A stretch of DNA of 49,172 nucleotides from Glycomyces algeriensis. GTDB lineage: Bacteria > Actinomycetota > Actinomycetes > Mycobacteriales > Micromonosporaceae. The stretch lies in assembly GCF_027622855.1 (NCBI RefSeq), contig NZ_JAPZVR010000010.1:132439-181610 (forward strand), read 5' to 3'. The notes under the pieces were generated by a model, which searched no databases, was not told the origin of the DNA, and saw only the letters and a list, made by a program, of their open reading frames with translations. The translations under genes and the position numbers were made by a program. Below, piece after piece: positions 30,293-41,780 of the stretch (the first letter of the stretch is position 1; every line of letters starts with the position of its first letter).

Positions 30293-31579
30293 GTGACCAC
30301 TCACGCAACCCCGGAGGCCGACGTCGTCGTCGTCGGCGCGGGACCTGGTGGTTCGGCCGCGGCCTACCACCTGGCCTCCCGGGGACTCGACGTCCTGCTG
30401 CTGGAGAAGACCGTCTTCCCCCGCGAGAAGGTCTGCGGCGACGGCCTCACCCCCCGCGCCGTCGCGCAACTGCTCAAGATGGGCGTCGACACCTCCGAGT
30501 CCGCCGGCTGGATCCGCAACCGCGGCCTCCGCGTCGTCGCCGACGACATCGCCATCGAGCTCGACTGGCCCGCCCTCGAGGACTTCCCGGACTACGGCCT
30601 CACCCGCACCCGCCTCGACTTCGACCAGATTCTCGCCGACCGCGCCGTCGCCGCCGGGGCCGATCTCCAGTGCGGCGTCAAGGTCACCGCGCCGGTCTTC
30701 GACCTCGCCGGGCGCGTCTGCGGGGTCACCGCGGTCAAGGACGGCGAGCAGGTCGCCTACCGCGCGCCGCTGGTCATCGCCGCCGACGGCGTCTCCGGCC
30801 GCCTCGCACTCGCCCTGGGCCTCAAGCGGGACGAGAAGCGCCCCATGGGCGTCGCGGTCCGCCAGTACTACAAGTCCGAGGCCAAGCACGACGACGACTA
30901 CCTCGAGTCCTGGCTCGCGCTGCGCACCGCCGCCGAGCCCGACGTGCTGCAGCCCGGCTACGGCTGGATCTTCGGCCTCGGCGACGGCCGCGTCAACGTC
31001 GGCCTCGGGGTGCTCAACTCCTCCGAGGGCTACGGCAAGACCGACTACCGCGCGCTGCTTCGCGACTGGCTCGCCAACACCCCCGAGGAGTGGGGCTTGG
31101 CCGACGAGGCGAACGCCGACGGCCCCGTCCGCGGCGCCGCGCTCCCCATGGGCTTCAACCGGACCCCGCACTACAGCCGCGGCCTCATGCTCGTCGGCGA
31201 CTCCGGCGGCATGGTCAACCCCTTCAACGGGGAGGGCATCGCCTACGCCGTCGAGGCCGGCGAGGTCGCCGCGTCCGTCGTCGCCGAAGCGTTCAAGGCC
31301 CGCTCGGTCCCGCGCCGCGAAGCGGTACTGCGCACCTACGCCGACAAGATGGACGACCTCTGGGGCTCGTACTACCGCATGGGCGGCATCTTCTCGCACC
31401 TCATCGGCAAGCCCGCCGTCATGAAGCTGTGCACCGAGCACGGCCTGAAGCGTCCCGCGCTCATGCGCGTCGTGTTGAAACTGCTGGCGAACCTCACCGA
31501 CCGACCCGGGCGCGACACCGCCGACCGGATCGTCAACGGGATGCGCATCGTCACGCCGACTCTGGGAAGGAGGGTCTGA
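30293..31579 (+). CDS. menJ: Geranylgeranyl reductase family flavoprotein (MenJ-like)
   Basis: A 428-residue FAD oxidoreductase. N-terminal dinucleotide motif VVVVGAGPGGSAAAYHLASRG (about 11-31), the family signature FPREKVCGDGLTPRA, and the FAD-closing motif LVGDSGGMVNPFNGEGIAYAVEAG. Mycobacterial MenJ reduces one isoprene unit of menaquinone; position next to nuo genes here supports the same role over chlorophyll or archaeal lipid reduction. GTG start at 30293 with GAGAGGA upstream. nuoA begins 4 nt after the stop, and its SD lies within the last codons, so menJ is the first gene of the nuo operon. Controlled by the upstream Rex-type operator. Confidence 0.9.
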   Translation: MTTHATPEADVVVVGAGPGGSAAAYHLASRGLDVLLLEKTVFPREKVCGDGLTPRAVAQLLKMGVDTSESAGWIRNRGLRVVADDIAIELDWPALEDFPDYGLTRTRLDFDQILADRAVAAGADLQCGVKVTAPVFDLAGRVCGVTAVKDGEQVAYRAPLVIAADGVSGRLALALGLKRDEKRPMGVAVRQYYKSEAKHDDDYLESWLALRTAAEPDVLQPGYGWIFGLGDGRVNVGLGVLNSSEGYGKTDYRALLRDWLANTPEEWGLADEANADGPVRGAALPMGFNRTPHYSRGLMLVGDSGGMVNPFNGEGIAYAVEAGEVAASVVAEAFKARSVPRREAVLRTYADKMDDLWGSYYRMGGIFSHLIGKPAVMKLCTEHGLKRPALMRVVLKLLANLTDRPGRDTADRIVNGMRIVTPTLGRRV

Positions 31580-31583
31580 GAAC

Positions 31584-31943
31584 GTGGAAGTCTATGTGCC
31601 CGTAGTGATCATGTTCGCGATCGGCGCCGGGTTCGGCATCGTCTCGGTGGTCGCCTCGCGCATCACCGGCCCGCACCGCAAGAACCGCGCCAAGTACGAC
31701 CCTTACGAATGCGGCATCGAACCGGCCCCCACGACCTCGGGGCCCACGAAGTTCCCGGTGAAGTTCTACCTCACCGCGATGCTGTTCATCGTCTTCGACA
31801 TCGAGATCATCTTCCTCGTGCCGTGGGCGGTCCACCACGACGTCCTCGGGATCTTCGGGTTCTGGGCCGTCTTCATGTTCATCGCCGCGCTGTTCGTCGC
31901 CTACGCCTATGAATGGCGCCGCGGCGGACTGGACTGGGACTGA
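31584..31943 (+). CDS. nuoA: NADH-quinone oxidoreductase subunit A
   Basis: A 119-residue membrane subunit of complex I with three transmembrane helices. Signature KNRAKYDPYECGIEP and FPVKFYLTAMLFIVFDIEIIFLVPWAV, containing the conserved acidic FDIE on the second helix. It helps form the quinone-site/antechamber region with NuoH and NuoJ. GTG start at 31584 with GGAAGGAGG upstream inside menJ. nuoB begins 9 nt after its stop. Normal length. Confidence 0.96.
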   Translation: MEVYVPVVIMFAIGAGFGIVSVVASRITGPHRKNRAKYDPYECGIEPAPTTSGPTKFPVKFYLTAMLFIVFDIEIIFLVPWAVHHDVLGIFGFWAVFMFIAALFVAYAYEWRRGGLDWD

Positions 31944-31952
31944 GGAACCGAC

Positions 31953-32588
31953 ATGGGTGTAGAAGAGAAACTCCCGCAGGGCATCATCCTCACTTCCGTT
32001 GAGGCCCTGGTGAACTGGACCCGCAAGGCCTCGATGTGGCCCGCCACGTTCGGCCTCGCCTGCTGCGCCATCGAGATGATGGCCACCGGCGCCGCCCGCT
32101 ACGACACCGGCCGCTTCGGCATGGAGGTCTTCCGCGCCTCCCCGCGCCAGGCCGACCTGATGATCGTGGCCGGGCGCGTGAGCCAGAAGATGGCCCCCGT
32201 CCTGCGCCAGATCTACGACCAGATGCCCGAACCGAAGTGGGTCCTGTCGATGGGCGTGTGCGCCACCTCCGGCGGCATGTTCAACAACTACGCGATCGTG
32301 CAGGGCGTCGACCACGTCGTACCGGTCGACATGTACCTCCCCGGCTGCCCCCCGCGCCCGGAGATGCTGCTCGACGCGATCCTCAAGCTCCACGAGAAGG
32401 TCCAGCACGAGCCCCTCGGCGAGAAGCGCCGCCAGGCCCTCGCCGACCTCCCCGAGCCGATCGTCAAGCCCGGCGCGATGCCCTCCTCCTACCGCTTCAA
32501 CAAGGAGCGCAAGAAGGAGTGGACCGAGGCCGTGGAGGCGGGTACGGAAGAGCAGCTCCGCATCCGAAAGGCGGTGGCGAAGCGATGA
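31953..32588 (+). CDS. nuoB: NADH-quinone oxidoreductase subunit B
   Basis: A 211-residue peripheral-arm subunit carrying the terminal [4Fe-4S] cluster N2 that hands electrons to menaquinone. The four ligands are visible: tandem Cys37-Cys38 in LACCAIEMM, Cys in [10 protein letters not shown] and Cys in PGCPPRPE. About 30 residues of Lys/Glu-rich C-terminal tail extend beyond the conserved core. ATG start at 31953 with GAGGAACCG upstream. Stop overlaps nuoC by 4 nt. Confidence 0.97.
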   Translation: MGVEEKLPQGIILTSVEALVNWTRKASMWPATFGLACCAIEMMATGAARYDTGRFGMEVFRASPRQADLMIVAGRVSQKMAPVLRQIYDQMPEPKWVLSMGVCATSGGMFNNYAIVQGVDHVVPVDMYLPGCPPRPEMLLDAILKLHEKVQHEPLGEKRRQALADLPEPIVKPGAMPSSYRFNKERKKEWTEAVEAGTEEQLRIRKAVAKR

Positions 32589-33283
32589 CATCCGATCCCA
32601 CGGGAACGGGCAGCGCGGGCCCGGACGACGTCCAGCCCGTCGGCATGCAGCGGTCCAAGGGCCTCTTCGGCGTCGCCGACACCGGCGACACCTCCGGCTT
32701 CGGCGGCCTCGTGCAGGCCACGCCGAGCGCGGGGGAGATCGTCTCCACGCCGGCGCCGCTCGGCGGCTACTTCGACGAGATCGTCGGAGCCCTGCGCGAA
32801 GCGCACGGCGACGAGATCACCCGCGCGGTGATCGTCGACCGCGGCGAGCTCACCATCCACATCGCGCCCGACCGCCTCGCCGAGGTCTGCCAGACGATGC
32901 GCGACGACGAGAGCCTGCGCTTCGAGCTCTGCAACTCGGTGTCCGGTGTGGACTACCCGGACCAGCGCAACCGGCTCCACGTCGCCTACCACCTGACGTC
33001 GATGACGTACCGGCGCCGCGTGCGCCTCGAAACCGCTGTGGGCCTTGACAATCCCACCGTGCAGTCGGTGACCGCCGTGTACCCGACCGCCGACTGGCAG
33101 GAGCGGGAGGCGTACGACATGTTCGGCGTCGTCTTCGAGGGCCACCCGCACCTCACCCGCATCCTCATGCCCGACGACTGGGAGGGCTTCCCGCAGCGGA
33201 AGGACTACCCGCTCGGCGGCATCGCAGTCGAGTACAAGGGCGCGCACATCCCGCCGCCCGACGAGAGGAGGGCTTACAAGTGA
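32585..33283 (+). CDS. nuoC: NADH-quinone oxidoreductase subunit C
   Basis: A 232-residue subunit of the connecting module. The first ~60 residues are a low-complexity Gly/Ser/Pro extension, as in other actinobacterial NuoC. The conserved 30-kDa domain shows [17 protein letters not shown] and [48 protein letters not shown], the family signature. ATG start at 32585 overlaps the nuoB stop (ATGA). It is a separate gene, not fused to NuoD as in E. coli. GTGA overlap with nuoD. Confidence 0.96.
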   Translation: MTSDPTGTGSAGPDDVQPVGMQRSKGLFGVADTGDTSGFGGLVQATPSAGEIVSTPAPLGGYFDEIVGALREAHGDEITRAVIVDRGELTIHIAPDRLAEVCQTMRDDESLRFELCNSVSGVDYPDQRNRLHVAYHLTSMTYRRRVRLETAVGLDNPTVQSVTAVYPTADWQEREAYDMFGVVFEGHPHLTRILMPDDWEGFPQRKDYPLGGIAVEYKGAHIPPPDERRAYK

Positions 33284-34614
33284 CCGCCACTGAGAACGCC
33301 CAAGACGCTTACGCCGCAGAGCGCGACACCACCGAAGGCCGCGTCTACACCGTCACCGGCGGGGACTGGGACGAGCTCGTCGCCTCGGTCGACCCGGTCA
33401 GCGAAGAGCGCCTCATCGTCAACCTCGGCCCGCAGCACCCGTCCACGCACGGCGTGCTCCGCCTGGTCTGCGAGCTCGAAGGCGAGACCGTGCGCTCGGT
33501 CCGCCCCATCGTCGGCTACCTCCACACCGGGATCGAGAAGAACCTCGAGTACCGCAACTGGACCCAGGGCACGACCTTCGTGACCCGCGCCGACTACCTC
33601 GCGCCGATCTTCAACGAGACCGCGTACTGCCTCGCGGTCGAGAAGCTGCTCGGCGTCACCGTGCCCCGGCGCGCCGACGTGATCCGTGTGATCATGATGG
33701 AGCTCAACCGCATCAGCTCCCACCTCGTGGCCCTCGCGACCACCGGCATGGAGCTCGGCGCGCTCTCGATGATGATCTACGGCTTCCGCGACCGCGAGAA
33801 GATCCTCGACATCTTCGAGGCCGTCTGCGGCCTGCGCATGAACATGGCGTACGTGCGCCCCGGCGGCGTCGCCCAGGACCTCCCGCGCGACGGCGTCAAG
33901 ATGATCCGCGACTTCGTGGAGTACATGCCGCAGGGCCTCGACGACTACGAGGGCCTGCTCACCGGGAACGCCATCTGGCAGGAGCGCACCCAGGGCGTCG
34001 GCTACCTCGACGTCTCCGGCTGCCTCGCCCTCGGCGTCACCGGACCCGTGCTCCGCTCCGCCGGGCTCGCCTGGGACCTGCGCAAGACCATGCCGTACTG
34101 CGGGTACGAGGAGTACGACTTCGAGGTGCCGGTCCACAACGGCGCCGACGCCTGGGCCCGCTACGTCATCCGCCTCGACGAGATCCGCGAGAGCCTCAAG
34201 ATCATCAGCCAGGGCCTCGACAAGCTCGAGCCCGGCCCGGTCATGGTCGAGGACAAGAAGATCGCCTGGCCCGCCCAGCTCGCCCTCGGCGCGGACGGCT
34301 CCGGCAACAGCCTCAACCACATCCGGCACATCATGAGCCAGTCGATGGAGGCGCTGATCCACCACTTCAAGCTCGTCACCGAGGGCTTCCGGGTCCCGGC
34401 CGGGCAGGTGTACACCGCCATCGAGGCCCCACGCGGGGAGCTCGGCATCCACGCCGTCTCCGACGGCGGCACGAGGCCGTTCCGCGTCCACATGCGAGAG
34501 CCCTCCTTCATCAACCTGCAGTCGATCCCCGCGCTCGCCGAAGGCGGCCTGCTCGCGGACGTCATCGCGGGCGGGGCCTCGCTCGACCCGGTCATGGGAG
34601 GTTGCGACAGGTGA
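33280..34614 (+). CDS. nuoD: NADH-quinone oxidoreductase subunit D
   Basis: A 444-residue 49-kDa-type subunit. With NuoB it forms the quinone-reduction pocket. Signatures: [23 protein letters not shown] (the His of HPSTHG lines the quinone site), [42 protein letters not shown] and [15 protein letters not shown]. Related to NiFe hydrogenase large subunits but without the Ni-ligand Cys. GTG start at 33280 overlaps nuoC. The stop overlaps nuoE by 4 nt. Full length. Confidence 0.97.
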   Translation: MTATENAQDAYAAERDTTEGRVYTVTGGDWDELVASVDPVSEERLIVNLGPQHPSTHGVLRLVCELEGETVRSVRPIVGYLHTGIEKNLEYRNWTQGTTFVTRADYLAPIFNETAYCLAVEKLLGVTVPRRADVIRVIMMELNRISSHLVALATTGMELGALSMMIYGFRDREKILDIFEAVCGLRMNMAYVRPGGVAQDLPRDGVKMIRDFVEYMPQGLDDYEGLLTGNAIWQERTQGVGYLDVSGCLALGVTGPVLRSAGLAWDLRKTMPYCGYEEYDFEVPVHNGADAWARYVIRLDEIRESLKIISQGLDKLEPGPVMVEDKKIAWPAQLALGADGSGNSLNHIRHIMSQSMEALIHHFKLVTEGFRVPAGQVYTAIEAPRGELGIHAVSDGGTRPFRVHMREPSFINLQSIPALAEGGLLADVIAGGASLDPVMGGCDR

Positions 34615-35309
34615 ACTACCCGGAGAAGATCCGCGAGCAGGCCGAGGCCATCCTCGTCCGCTACCCCGAGGGCCGCGAGCGCTCGGCGCTCCTGCCGCTG
34701 CTGCACCTGGTGCAGTCGCACGACGGCTACGTCTCGGACGACGGCATCGCCTTCTGCGCCGAGGTCCTGAGCATTACTAAAGCCCAGGTGCAGGCGGTCT
34801 CGACCTTCTACACCATGTACAAGCGCGAGCCGGCCGGCGACTGGCTGGTCTCGGTGTGCACCAACACCCTCTGCCGCTCCAAGGGCGGCCAGAAGGTCTT
34901 CGACGCGCTCAGCGACGAACTCGACGTCGGCCACGACGAGACCACCGCGGACGGCAAGATCACGCTCGAGCACGCCGAGTGCCTCGCCGCGTGCGACTAC
35001 GCGCCGGTCGTCACCGTCAACTACGAGTTCTACGACGACATGGACGAGGAGAAGTCCCTCGGGCTCGTGCGCGAGCTCAAGGAGGGCCGCCGCCCCGTCC
35101 CCAGCCGCGGTGCTCCACTGTGCACACTGCGGGAGATCTCGGTGCAGCTGGCCGGGTTCGACGAGGAGCGCACCGCCGGGCTCGAAGGCAACGCCCAGGG
35201 CGACGCCACGCTCGCCGGGGCCCGCCTCGCGGCGGAAGCCGGGATCACCGCACCCGCGTTCGATCCCACCGCGCCTTTGCTGGCCAAGCAACCTGAGGAA
35301 GCGAAGTGA
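34611..35309 (+). CDS. nuoE: NADH-quinone oxidoreductase subunit E
   Basis: A 232-residue thioredoxin-like subunit with [2Fe-2S] cluster N1a. Ligands Cys83/Cys88 (SVCTNTLC) and Cys124/Cys128 ([11 protein letters not shown]). Helical N-terminus with [17 protein letters not shown] and [12 protein letters not shown]. The last ~70 residues are an actinobacterial Ala/Glu-rich tail. GTG at 34611 is chosen over an in-frame TTG at 34602 because GGGAGG sits at the right distance and the GTGA overlap with nuoD matches the operon style. The stop overlaps nuoF by 4 nt. Confidence 0.95.
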   Translation: MNYPEKIREQAEAILVRYPEGRERSALLPLLHLVQSHDGYVSDDGIAFCAEVLSITKAQVQAVSTFYTMYKREPAGDWLVSVCTNTLCRSKGGQKVFDALSDELDVGHDETTADGKITLEHAECLAACDYAPVVTVNYEFYDDMDEEKSLGLVRELKEGRRPVPSRGAPLCTLREISVQLAGFDEERTAGLEGNAQGDATLAGARLAAEAGITAPAFDPTAPLLAKQPEEAK

Positions 35310-36637
35310 GCGTTACCGTGCCCGGTCCCCGGCGGCCCCGCGAGGACGCCCTCAACAAGCTCAAGCCCGTCATCACCAAGCGCTGGATGTCCCCCGGCGC
35401 CTGGAAGCTCGACGTCTACGAGCAGCTCGACGGCTACAAGGCGCTCCGCAAGGCCCTCAAGTACTCCGAGGGCGACCTCATCAGCTTCATGAAGGAGTCC
35501 GGCCACCGGGGACGCGGCGGCGCCGGGTTCCCCGTCGGCATGAAGTGGCAGTTCGTGCCCGACGACGGCCAGGAGCACTACCTGGTCGTCAACGCCGACG
35601 AAGGCGAGCCGGGCACCTGCAAGGACCTGCCGCTCATGATGAACGACCCGCACTCGCTCATCGAGGGCATCATCATCGCCTCCTACGCGATCAAGGCCTC
35701 GCGGGCGTTCGTGTACGTGCGCGGGGAGGCCATCCACGCGGCCCGCCGCCTGCGCAACGCGGTCCGCGAGGCCAAGGAGGCCGGGTACCTCGGCAAGGAC
35801 ATCCTCGGCAGCGGGTTCGACCTCGAGGTCGTGATCCACTCCGGTGCGGGCGCGTACATCTGCGGCGAGGAGACCGCCCTCCTGGACTCCCTGGAGGGCA
35901 AGCGCGGCCAGCCGCGCCTGCGCCCGCCGTTCCCCGCCACGCACGGGCTCTACAACAAGCCGACCTGCATCAACAACGTCGGTTCCATCGCCGCCGTCCC
36001 GCACATCGTGCTCGGCGGCGCGCAGTGGTGGAAGGACCTCGGCTCCGAGAACGCCGCGGGCACGATGATCTACTCGCTGTCGGGCCGCGTCAAGCGCCCC
36101 GGCCAGTACGAGTGCTCGCTGGGCACCACGCTCCGCGAGCTCATCGAGCTCGCCGGCGGCATGGAAGAGGGCCACGAGCTGAAGTTCTTCACCCCCGGCG
36201 GGTCCTCGACCCCGATGCTCGCGGCCGACTCGATCGACGTCCCGCTCGACTTCGACAACGTCGCCAAGGCCGGCTCGATCCTCGGCACCACCGCGGTCAT
36301 GATCTTCTCCGACCAGGACTGCCCGGTGGTCTCCTGCTGGCGCTGGATCAAGTTCTACGCCCACGAGTCCTGCGGCAAGTGCACGCCCTGCCGCGAGGGC
36401 AACTACTGGATGGTGCGCGTCTACGAGCGCCTCCTCTCCGGCCGCGGGCAGATGGGCGACCTCAAGCTCCTCGAGAGCGCCTGCAAGAACCTCCTCGGGC
36501 GGTCCTTCTGCGGCCTCGGCGACGGCGCGACCTCGTGCGTCACCTCGTCGCTGAAGTTCTTCCGGCAGGACTACCTCGACTACATCGAGGGGCACAAACC
36601 CGCCGTCCTCGATGCCGCAACGATCGGAGCACACTGA
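35306..36637 (+). CDS. nuoF: NADH-quinone oxidoreductase subunit F
   Basis: A 443-residue NADH dehydrogenase subunit that binds NADH, FMN and cluster N3. FMN/NADH motifs: [13 protein letters not shown] (69-81) and [16 protein letters not shown] (about 95-110); [19 protein letters not shown] follows. [4Fe-4S] ligands are in [15 protein letters not shown] plus a later Cys in SFCGLGDGA. The electron entry point of the complex. GTG start overlaps nuoE by 4 nt. nuoG begins one base after its stop. Confidence 0.97.
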   Translation: MSVTVPGPRRPREDALNKLKPVITKRWMSPGAWKLDVYEQLDGYKALRKALKYSEGDLISFMKESGHRGRGGAGFPVGMKWQFVPDDGQEHYLVVNADEGEPGTCKDLPLMMNDPHSLIEGIIIASYAIKASRAFVYVRGEAIHAARRLRNAVREAKEAGYLGKDILGSGFDLEVVIHSGAGAYICGEETALLDSLEGKRGQPRLRPPFPATHGLYNKPTCINNVGSIAAVPHIVLGGAQWWKDLGSENAAGTMIYSLSGRVKRPGQYECSLGTTLRELIELAGGMEEGHELKFFTPGGSSTPMLAADSIDVPLDFDNVAKAGSILGTTAVMIFSDQDCPVVSCWRWIKFYAHESCGKCTPCREGNYWMVRVYERLLSGRGQMGDLKLLESACKNLLGRSFCGLGDGATSCVTSSLKFFRQDYLDYIEGHKPAVLDAATIGAH

Positions 36638-36638
36638 C

Positions 36639-39125
36639 ATGACCGATCAAGTCACGTTCACCATTGACGGCGTCGAAGTCACGGTCCCCAAGGGCACCTT
36701 GATCATCCGGGCCGCCGAGCAGCTCGGCATCGAGATCCCCCGCTTCTGCGACCACCCGCTGCTCGAACCGGCCGGCGCCTGCCGCCAGTGCCTCGTGGAC
36801 GTACCGGACATGGGCAACGGCCGCGGCATGCCCAAGCCCGCCGCCTCCTGCACGACCACCGCCATGGAGGGCATGGTCGTCAAGACCCAGCACACCAGCG
36901 AGGTCGCCAAGGAGGCCCAGGAGGGGATCATGGAGTTCCTCCTGATCAACCACCCCCTGGACTGCCCGGTCTGCGACAAGGGCGGCGAGTGCCCCCTCCA
37001 GAACCAGGCCATGAGCACCGGGCGCACCGAGACCCGCATGGAGCCCGAGGACAAGCGCCGCTACAAGAAGGCGCTGCCGATCTCCTCGCAGGTGCTGCTC
37101 GACCGCGAGCGCTGCGTGCTCTGCGCGCGCTGCACCCGCTTCTCCGACCAGGTCGCGGGCGACCCGTTCATCGAGCTGATGGAGCGCTCCGCCCTGGAGC
37201 AGGTGGGCGTCTACGAGGACGAGCCGTTCGAGTCCTACTTCTCGGGCAACACCGTCCAGATCTGCCCGGTCGGCGCGCTCACCGGCACGCAGTACCGGTT
37301 CCGCTCAAGGCCGTTCGACCTCGTGTCGACGCCCAGCGTGTGCGAGCACTGCTCGGCCGGGTGCGCGCAGCGCTCGGACCACCGCCGCGGCAAGGTCCTG
37401 CGCCGCCTCGCGGGCGAGGACCCGGCGGTGAACGAGGAGTGGAACTGCGACAAGGGCCGCTGGGGCTCCTCCTACATCGAGGCCGCCGACCGCATCACGA
37501 AGCCGCTGGTCCGCGATGAGGACGGGTCGCTTCGCGAAGCGTCCTGGCCCGAGGCCCTGCGCCGCGCGGCCGCCGGACTCGCCGAGGCCGCGAACCGGGT
37601 GGGCGTGCTCCCCGGAGGCCGCCTCACCGTCGAGGACTCCTACGCGTACGCGAAGTTCGCGCGGGTCGCCCTCGGCACCAACGACATCGACTTCCGCTCC
37701 CGCCCGCACTCCACTGAGGAGTCCGAGTTCCTGGCGCACGCCGTGGCCGGGGTCTACCCGTCCAGCGGCGCGGTCACCTACGAGGACCTGGAGAAGGCCC
37801 CCGTGGTCCTCACCGTGGGCCTCGAGGTCGAAGAGGAATGCCCGATCGCGTTCCTGCGCCTGCGCAAGGCGGTCCGCGCGAACGGCCAGCGCGTGCACGT
37901 GGTCGCGCCGTTCGCGACGCGCGGCACCGCCAAGCTCGACGCGAACCTCATCGAGGCCCTGCCCGGTGAGGAGGCCGAGCTGCTCGACGGCTGGAGCCGC
38001 GGCGGCTTCGTGCGCGACGCGCTCGGCGAGGACGGTGCGGTCATCCTGCTCGGCGAGCGTCTCGCCACTGTGGAGGGCGCGTTCTCGGCGGCGGTCCGGC
38101 TGGCCAAGGCCACCGGGGCGCGCCTGGCCTGGATCCCGCGGCGCGCGGGCGACCGCGGCGCGGTCGAGGCGGGCTGCCTTCCGGGTCTGCTGCCGGGCGG
38201 CGGGCTCGCCTCCTATGCGGCGGACCGCGAGCAGCTGGCGGAGTACTGGGGTGTCGAGGACCTGCCCGGCAACGACGGCCGCGGCGCCTGGGACATCCTG
38301 CAGGCGGCCGCCGACGGCGAGATCGACGCGCTGCTCATCGGCGGCGTGGACCCATACGACTTCGCGGACGGGCCGGCCGTCGAGGCGGCGCTGTACGCGG
38401 CCCGGTTCGTAGTCTCGCTGGAGATCCGGCACTCGGCCGTGACCCGCGTGGCGGACGTGATCCTGCCGGTGGCGCCGGTGACCGGCAAGCCCGGCGCGTA
38501 CTTCGACTGGGAGGGGCGCCTGCGGACGTTCGACACGGTGATCCCCTCGGATCTGATGTCGGACCACGCGGTGCTCGACACGCTCGCTGAGGCCATGGGC
38601 TTCAAGCTGGGGCTCGCCGAGACCCGCACGGTGCGCGGCGAGCTGGCCGGTCTGCCGGACCCGATCACGCGCCAGCCCGCGCCGGACTGGGCCGTGGACA
38701 ATCCCGCGCACGCTATCGAGGACGGCAAGGCCGTGCTGGCGACATGGCGGCAGCTGCTCGACGGCGGCTCGCTCCAGGAGAACAACCCGCACCTCGCGGG
38801 CTGCGCCCCCGACCCGGTGGTGCGGTTGAGCGCCGCCACGGCGAAGTCGATCGGCGCGAGCGAGGGCAGCGGTGTCACCGTGGCGACCTCGATCGGCGGG
38901 GTCACCTTGCCGCTCAGGGTCACCGACATGCCCGAGGGCGTGGTCTGGCTGCCGCAGAACGCGCCGGGTCGCGGGATCTTCCGCCACCTCGGTGCCGGTT
39001 CGGGCGATGTCGTCACGATCCGCGCCTACCCGAACGTCCCTCGCCCAGCCGCTGCCGAGCCCGTTGCCGGCTCGCAAGCCTCGCCAAGCGGCGACTCCGG
39101 TGAAGCCGTGGAGGCGGTCAAGTGA
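36639..39125 (+). CDS. nuoG: NADH-quinone oxidoreductase subunit G
   Basis: An 828-residue iron-sulfur subunit. The N-terminal ferredoxin-like domain has Cys37, Cys48 and Cys51 ([16 protein letters not shown]). The [18 protein letters not shown] block and [13 protein letters not shown] ... ICPVGAL follow. The molybdopterin-like domain has [10 protein letters not shown] and [11 protein letters not shown], ligands of the extra N7-type cluster. The remainder is the degenerate formate-dehydrogenase-like domain ([33 protein letters not shown]). The C-terminal tail [12 protein letters not shown] is encoded by a copy of a dispersed 19-bp repeat. ATG 36639 has GGAG upstream. Overlaps the nuoH GTG. 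Confidence 0.96.
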   Translation: MTDQVTFTIDGVEVTVPKGTLIIRAAEQLGIEIPRFCDHPLLEPAGACRQCLVDVPDMGNGRGMPKPAASCTTTAMEGMVVKTQHTSEVAKEAQEGIMEFLLINHPLDCPVCDKGGECPLQNQAMSTGRTETRMEPEDKRRYKKALPISSQVLLDRERCVLCARCTRFSDQVAGDPFIELMERSALEQVGVYEDEPFESYFSGNTVQICPVGALTGTQYRFRSRPFDLVSTPSVCEHCSAGCAQRSDHRRGKVLRRLAGEDPAVNEEWNCDKGRWGSSYIEAADRITKPLVRDEDGSLREASWPEALRRAAAGLAEAANRVGVLPGGRLTVEDSYAYAKFARVALGTNDIDFRSRPHSTEESEFLAHAVAGVYPSSGAVTYEDLEKAPVVLTVGLEVEEECPIAFLRLRKAVRANGQRVHVVAPFATRGTAKLDANLIEALPGEEAELLDGWSRGGFVRDALGEDGAVILLGERLATVEGAFSAAVRLAKATGARLAWIPRRAGDRGAVEAGCLPGLLPGGGLASYAADREQLAEYWGVEDLPGNDGRGAWDILQAAADGEIDALLIGGVDPYDFADGPAVEAALYAARFVVSLEIRHSAVTRVADVILPVAPVTGKPGAYFDWEGRLRTFDTVIPSDLMSDHAVLDTLAEAMGFKLGLAETRTVRGELAGLPDPITRQPAPDWAVDNPAHAIEDGKAVLATWRQLLDGGSLQENNPHLAGCAPDPVVRLSAATAKSIGASEGSGVTVATSIGGVTLPLRVTDMPEGVVWLPQNAPGRGIFRHLGAGSGDVVTIRAYPNVPRPAAAEPVAGSQASPSGDSGEAVEAVK

Positions 39126-40438
39126 TGAACGATCCGATCTGGCTCATGCTCGTCAAGGGCGTGCTCGTCTTCGTGGTGCTCGTGCTGCTGGTGCTCTTCA
39201 CCATCTGGTACGAGCGGCGCGTGGTGGCGATCATGCAGGTGCGGCCGGGGCCGAACCGCAACGGGCCCTTCGGCCTGCTGCAGTCGCTCGCGGACGGCCT
39301 GAAGCTGGCGTTCAAAGAGGACGTGATGCCGCGGACGGCCGACAAGGTCGTGTTCATCGCGGCCCCGGTCATCGCGGTCGCGTGCGCGTTCTGCGCGTTC
39401 GCGGTGATCCCGTTCGGGCCCGAGGTGAACGTCTTCGGGATCGAGACGGAGCTGCAGCTCACCGACTTCGAGGTGAGCGTGCTCCTGATTCTCGCGTGCT
39501 CGGCGGTGGGCGTCTACGGCATCGTGCTCGCGGGCTGGTCCTCCGGTTCCACGTACTCGCTGCTGGGCGCGCTCCGCGCCGCGGCGCAGGTGATCTCGTA
39601 CGAGATCGCGCTGGGCCTGGCGGTCCTCACGGTGTTCTTCCAGTCGCAGCTGATGTCGACCGGGGCGATCGTGGAGGCGCAGGCGCAGGGCCTGCCGCTG
39701 CGCTTCGGCGGCTTCGAGATCACGCTGCCGGGCTGGTACTTCATCATCCTCGCGCCGAGCTTCGTGATCTTCGTGATCTCGATGGTCGGCGAGACGAACC
39801 GCGCCCCGTTCGACCTTCCGGAAGCGGAGTCGGAGCTGGTGGCGGGGTTCGCGACCGAGTACTCGAGCCTGAAGTACGCGTCGTTCTTCCTGGCCGAGTA
39901 CGTCAACATGGTCACGATGTCGGCCCTGTGCGTGACGCTCTTCCTGGGCGGCTGGGCCGCGCCGTTCCCGAGCTCGTGGTGGCCGGGCGCGAACGAGGGC
40001 TTCATGCCGCTCGTCTGGTTCTTCGGGAAGGTCCTGGCGTTCCTGTTCTTCTACGTGTGGCTGCGCGGCACGCTGCCGCGCCTGCGCTACGACCAGTTCA
40101 TGCGCCTGGGCTGGAAGGTCCTCGTGCCGATCTCGCTGGTGTGGCTCATGGTCCTGGCGGCCATGAACATCGGCCTCGACACCGACAACGAGCTGGCGAC
40201 CCGGATCGCCTTCGCGGGCGGTGCGGCGATCGTCGTGATGGCCCTGATCTTCTTCTGGCCCAACCGGAAGCCCTACGAGCCGCCGGCCGAGCCGGACACC
40301 GGCATGGGCGGCTTCCCCGTCCCGCCGATGGACCTGGCCGTGCCCCCGAACCCGAGGGCCCTCAAGGAACTCGAACCCGCTACGAACGCCGCGCCCGCCA
40401 ACGGCTCGAGCCCGACTGAAAAGGGAGAGGAGGAGTAA
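39122..40438 (+). CDS. nuoH: NADH-quinone oxidoreductase subunit H
   Basis: A 438-residue membrane subunit with eight or nine helices, contacting the quinone tunnel and linking the redox arm to the proton pumps. Signatures: [41 protein letters not shown] and [26 protein letters not shown], plus [26 protein letters not shown] ~60-residue Pro-rich C-terminal extension is normal for actinobacteria. Starts GTG 39122 or ATG 39125 are both compatible with GGAGG at 39110. The stop overlaps nuoI by one base. Confidence 0.96.
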   Translation: MMNDPIWLMLVKGVLVFVVLVLLVLFTIWYERRVVAIMQVRPGPNRNGPFGLLQSLADGLKLAFKEDVMPRTADKVVFIAAPVIAVACAFCAFAVIPFGPEVNVFGIETELQLTDFEVSVLLILACSAVGVYGIVLAGWSSGSTYSLLGALRAAAQVISYEIALGLAVLTVFFQSQLMSTGAIVEAQAQGLPLRFGGFEITLPGWYFIILAPSFVIFVISMVGETNRAPFDLPEAESELVAGFATEYSSLKYASFFLAEYVNMVTMSALCVTLFLGGWAAPFPSSWWPGANEGFMPLVWFFGKVLAFLFFYVWLRGTLPRLRYDQFMRLGWKVLVPISLVWLMVLAAMNIGLDTDNELATRIAFAGGAAIVVMALIFFWPNRKPYEPPAEPDTGMGGFPVPPMDLAVPPNPRALKELEPATNAAPANGSSPTEKGEEE

Positions 40439-41004
40439 TGTCCGGTTTCGCAAAAGGCTTCGGCGTCACCTTCTCGCACATGTTCAAGCCGAAGGTCACG
40501 GTCGACTACCCCGAGGAGCCTTCGAAGCTCCAGCCGCGCTACCACGGCCGGCACGTGCTCAACCGTCACCCGGACGGTCTCGAGAAGTGCATCGGCTGCG
40601 AGCTGTGCGCGTGGGCCTGCCCGGCCGACGCGATCTACGTCGAAGGCGCGGAGAACACCGAGGCCGAGCGGTTCTCGCCCGGTGAGCGGTACGCCAAGAC
40701 CTACCAGATCAACTACGCGCGCTGCATCTTCTGCGGTCTGTGCATCGAGGCCTGCCCGACCCGCTCGCTCACCATGAGCAACGAGTACGAGCTGGCCCGC
40801 GACGACCGCCGCGACCTCATCTTCACCAAGGAGGAGCTGCTCGCTCCGCTCCTGGAGGGCATGGAGCAGCCGCCGCACCCGATGCGCCTGGGCGACAGCG
40901 AGAAGGCCTACTACGAGTCGGGCCCCCGCAACCCGGGCGCGAGCGAGGGCGCGGAGTTCTCGCTCACGGAGATGCTGGCGCAGACCAAGAGGGGTGAGCA
41001 GTGA
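40438..41004 (+). CDS. nuoI: NADH-quinone oxidoreductase subunit I
   Basis: A 188-residue ferredoxin-like subunit with clusters N6a and N6b. Two complete CxxCxxCxxxC(P) motifs: Cys51/54/57/61 ([12 protein letters not shown]) and Cys96/99/102/106 ([12 protein letters not shown]). It carries electrons between NuoG and NuoB. N-terminal amphipathic region [18 protein letters not shown] contacts the membrane arm. The ATG at 40438 is preceded by AGGAGG, the strongest SD in the operon. The stop overlaps nuoJ by 4 nt. Confidence 0.97.
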   Translation: MSGFAKGFGVTFSHMFKPKVTVDYPEEPSKLQPRYHGRHVLNRHPDGLEKCIGCELCAWACPADAIYVEGAENTEAERFSPGERYAKTYQINYARCIFCGLCIEACPTRSLTMSNEYELARDDRRDLIFTKEELLAPLLEGMEQPPHPMRLGDSEKAYYESGPRNPGASEGAEFSLTEMLAQTKRGEQ

Positions 41005-41780
41005 TCGACCTCGCGCAGACCGTCGCCCAGAACGCCTCCTTCGGCGAATCGGTCTTCTTCTGGATCCTCGCGCCGATCGCGCTGGGAGGGGCCATGGGCC
41101 TCGTGCTGGCGCGCTCGGCGATCCACGCGGCGCTGTGGCTCGCGATCACCATGATGTGCCTGGCGGTCTTCTACATCATGCAGGCCGCCCCGTTCCTCGG
41201 GTTCGTGCAGATCATGGTGTACACCGGCGCGATCATGATGCTGTTCCTGTTCGTGCTCATGCTGTTCGGGCGCGACTCGAAGGACTCCATGTTCGAGACG
41301 CTGCGCGGGCAGCGCCTCTTCGCGATCTGCCTCGGCATCGGCCTGGCGGCGCTCCTGTCCTCCGGGCTCGCCCGCGCGGTCTCCGGCATGACGGTCGCCG
41401 CCGACCCGCGCTGGGCCACCGGCGCGCAGTCGAACGTCGAGGCCATCGCCGAGGCGCTGTTCTCGACCTACCTGTTCCCGTTCGAGGTCGTCTCGGGCGT
41501 GCTCACCGTGGCCGCCGTCGGCGCCCTGATGTTCGCGCACGTCGCCAAGAAGGGCGGCCACCGCGGGCAGAAGGAGCACAGCCGCGAGCGGTTCGCCCCC
41601 GGCGTCTACCCGGGCCCGAAGCCCGGCCCGGGCGTGTTCGCGACCTCGGACTCGACCGCGACGCCCGCGCTGCGGCCGGACGGCTCGGTCGAGCCGGCGT
41701 CGCTCTCGCCGTACGTCCCGCCGCGCCAGCTCACGGCCGCCGAGTCCGCGCCGAAGCACACGGAAGGACGGGACGCATGA
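41001..41780 (+). CDS. nuoJ: NADH-quinone oxidoreductase subunit J
   Basis: A 259-residue membrane subunit with five helices. The signature [30 protein letters not shown] includes the helix that rearranges in the catalytic cycle. After the last helix ([20 protein letters not shown]) a ~90-residue cytoplasmic Pro/Ser-rich tail extends the protein, longer than E. coli NuoJ (184 aa) and usual in actinobacteria. GTG start with GGGGTGA upstream overlaps nuoI. ATGA overlap with nuoK. Confidence 0.95.
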   Translation: MIDLAQTVAQNASFGESVFFWILAPIALGGAMGLVLARSAIHAALWLAITMMCLAVFYIMQAAPFLGFVQIMVYTGAIMMLFLFVLMLFGRDSKDSMFETLRGQRLFAICLGIGLAALLSSGLARAVSGMTVAADPRWATGAQSNVEAIAEALFSTYLFPFEVVSGVLTVAAVGALMFAHVAKKGGHRGQKEHSRERFAPGVYPGPKPGPGVFATSDSTATPALRPDGSVEPASLSPYVPPRQLTAAESAPKHTEGRDA

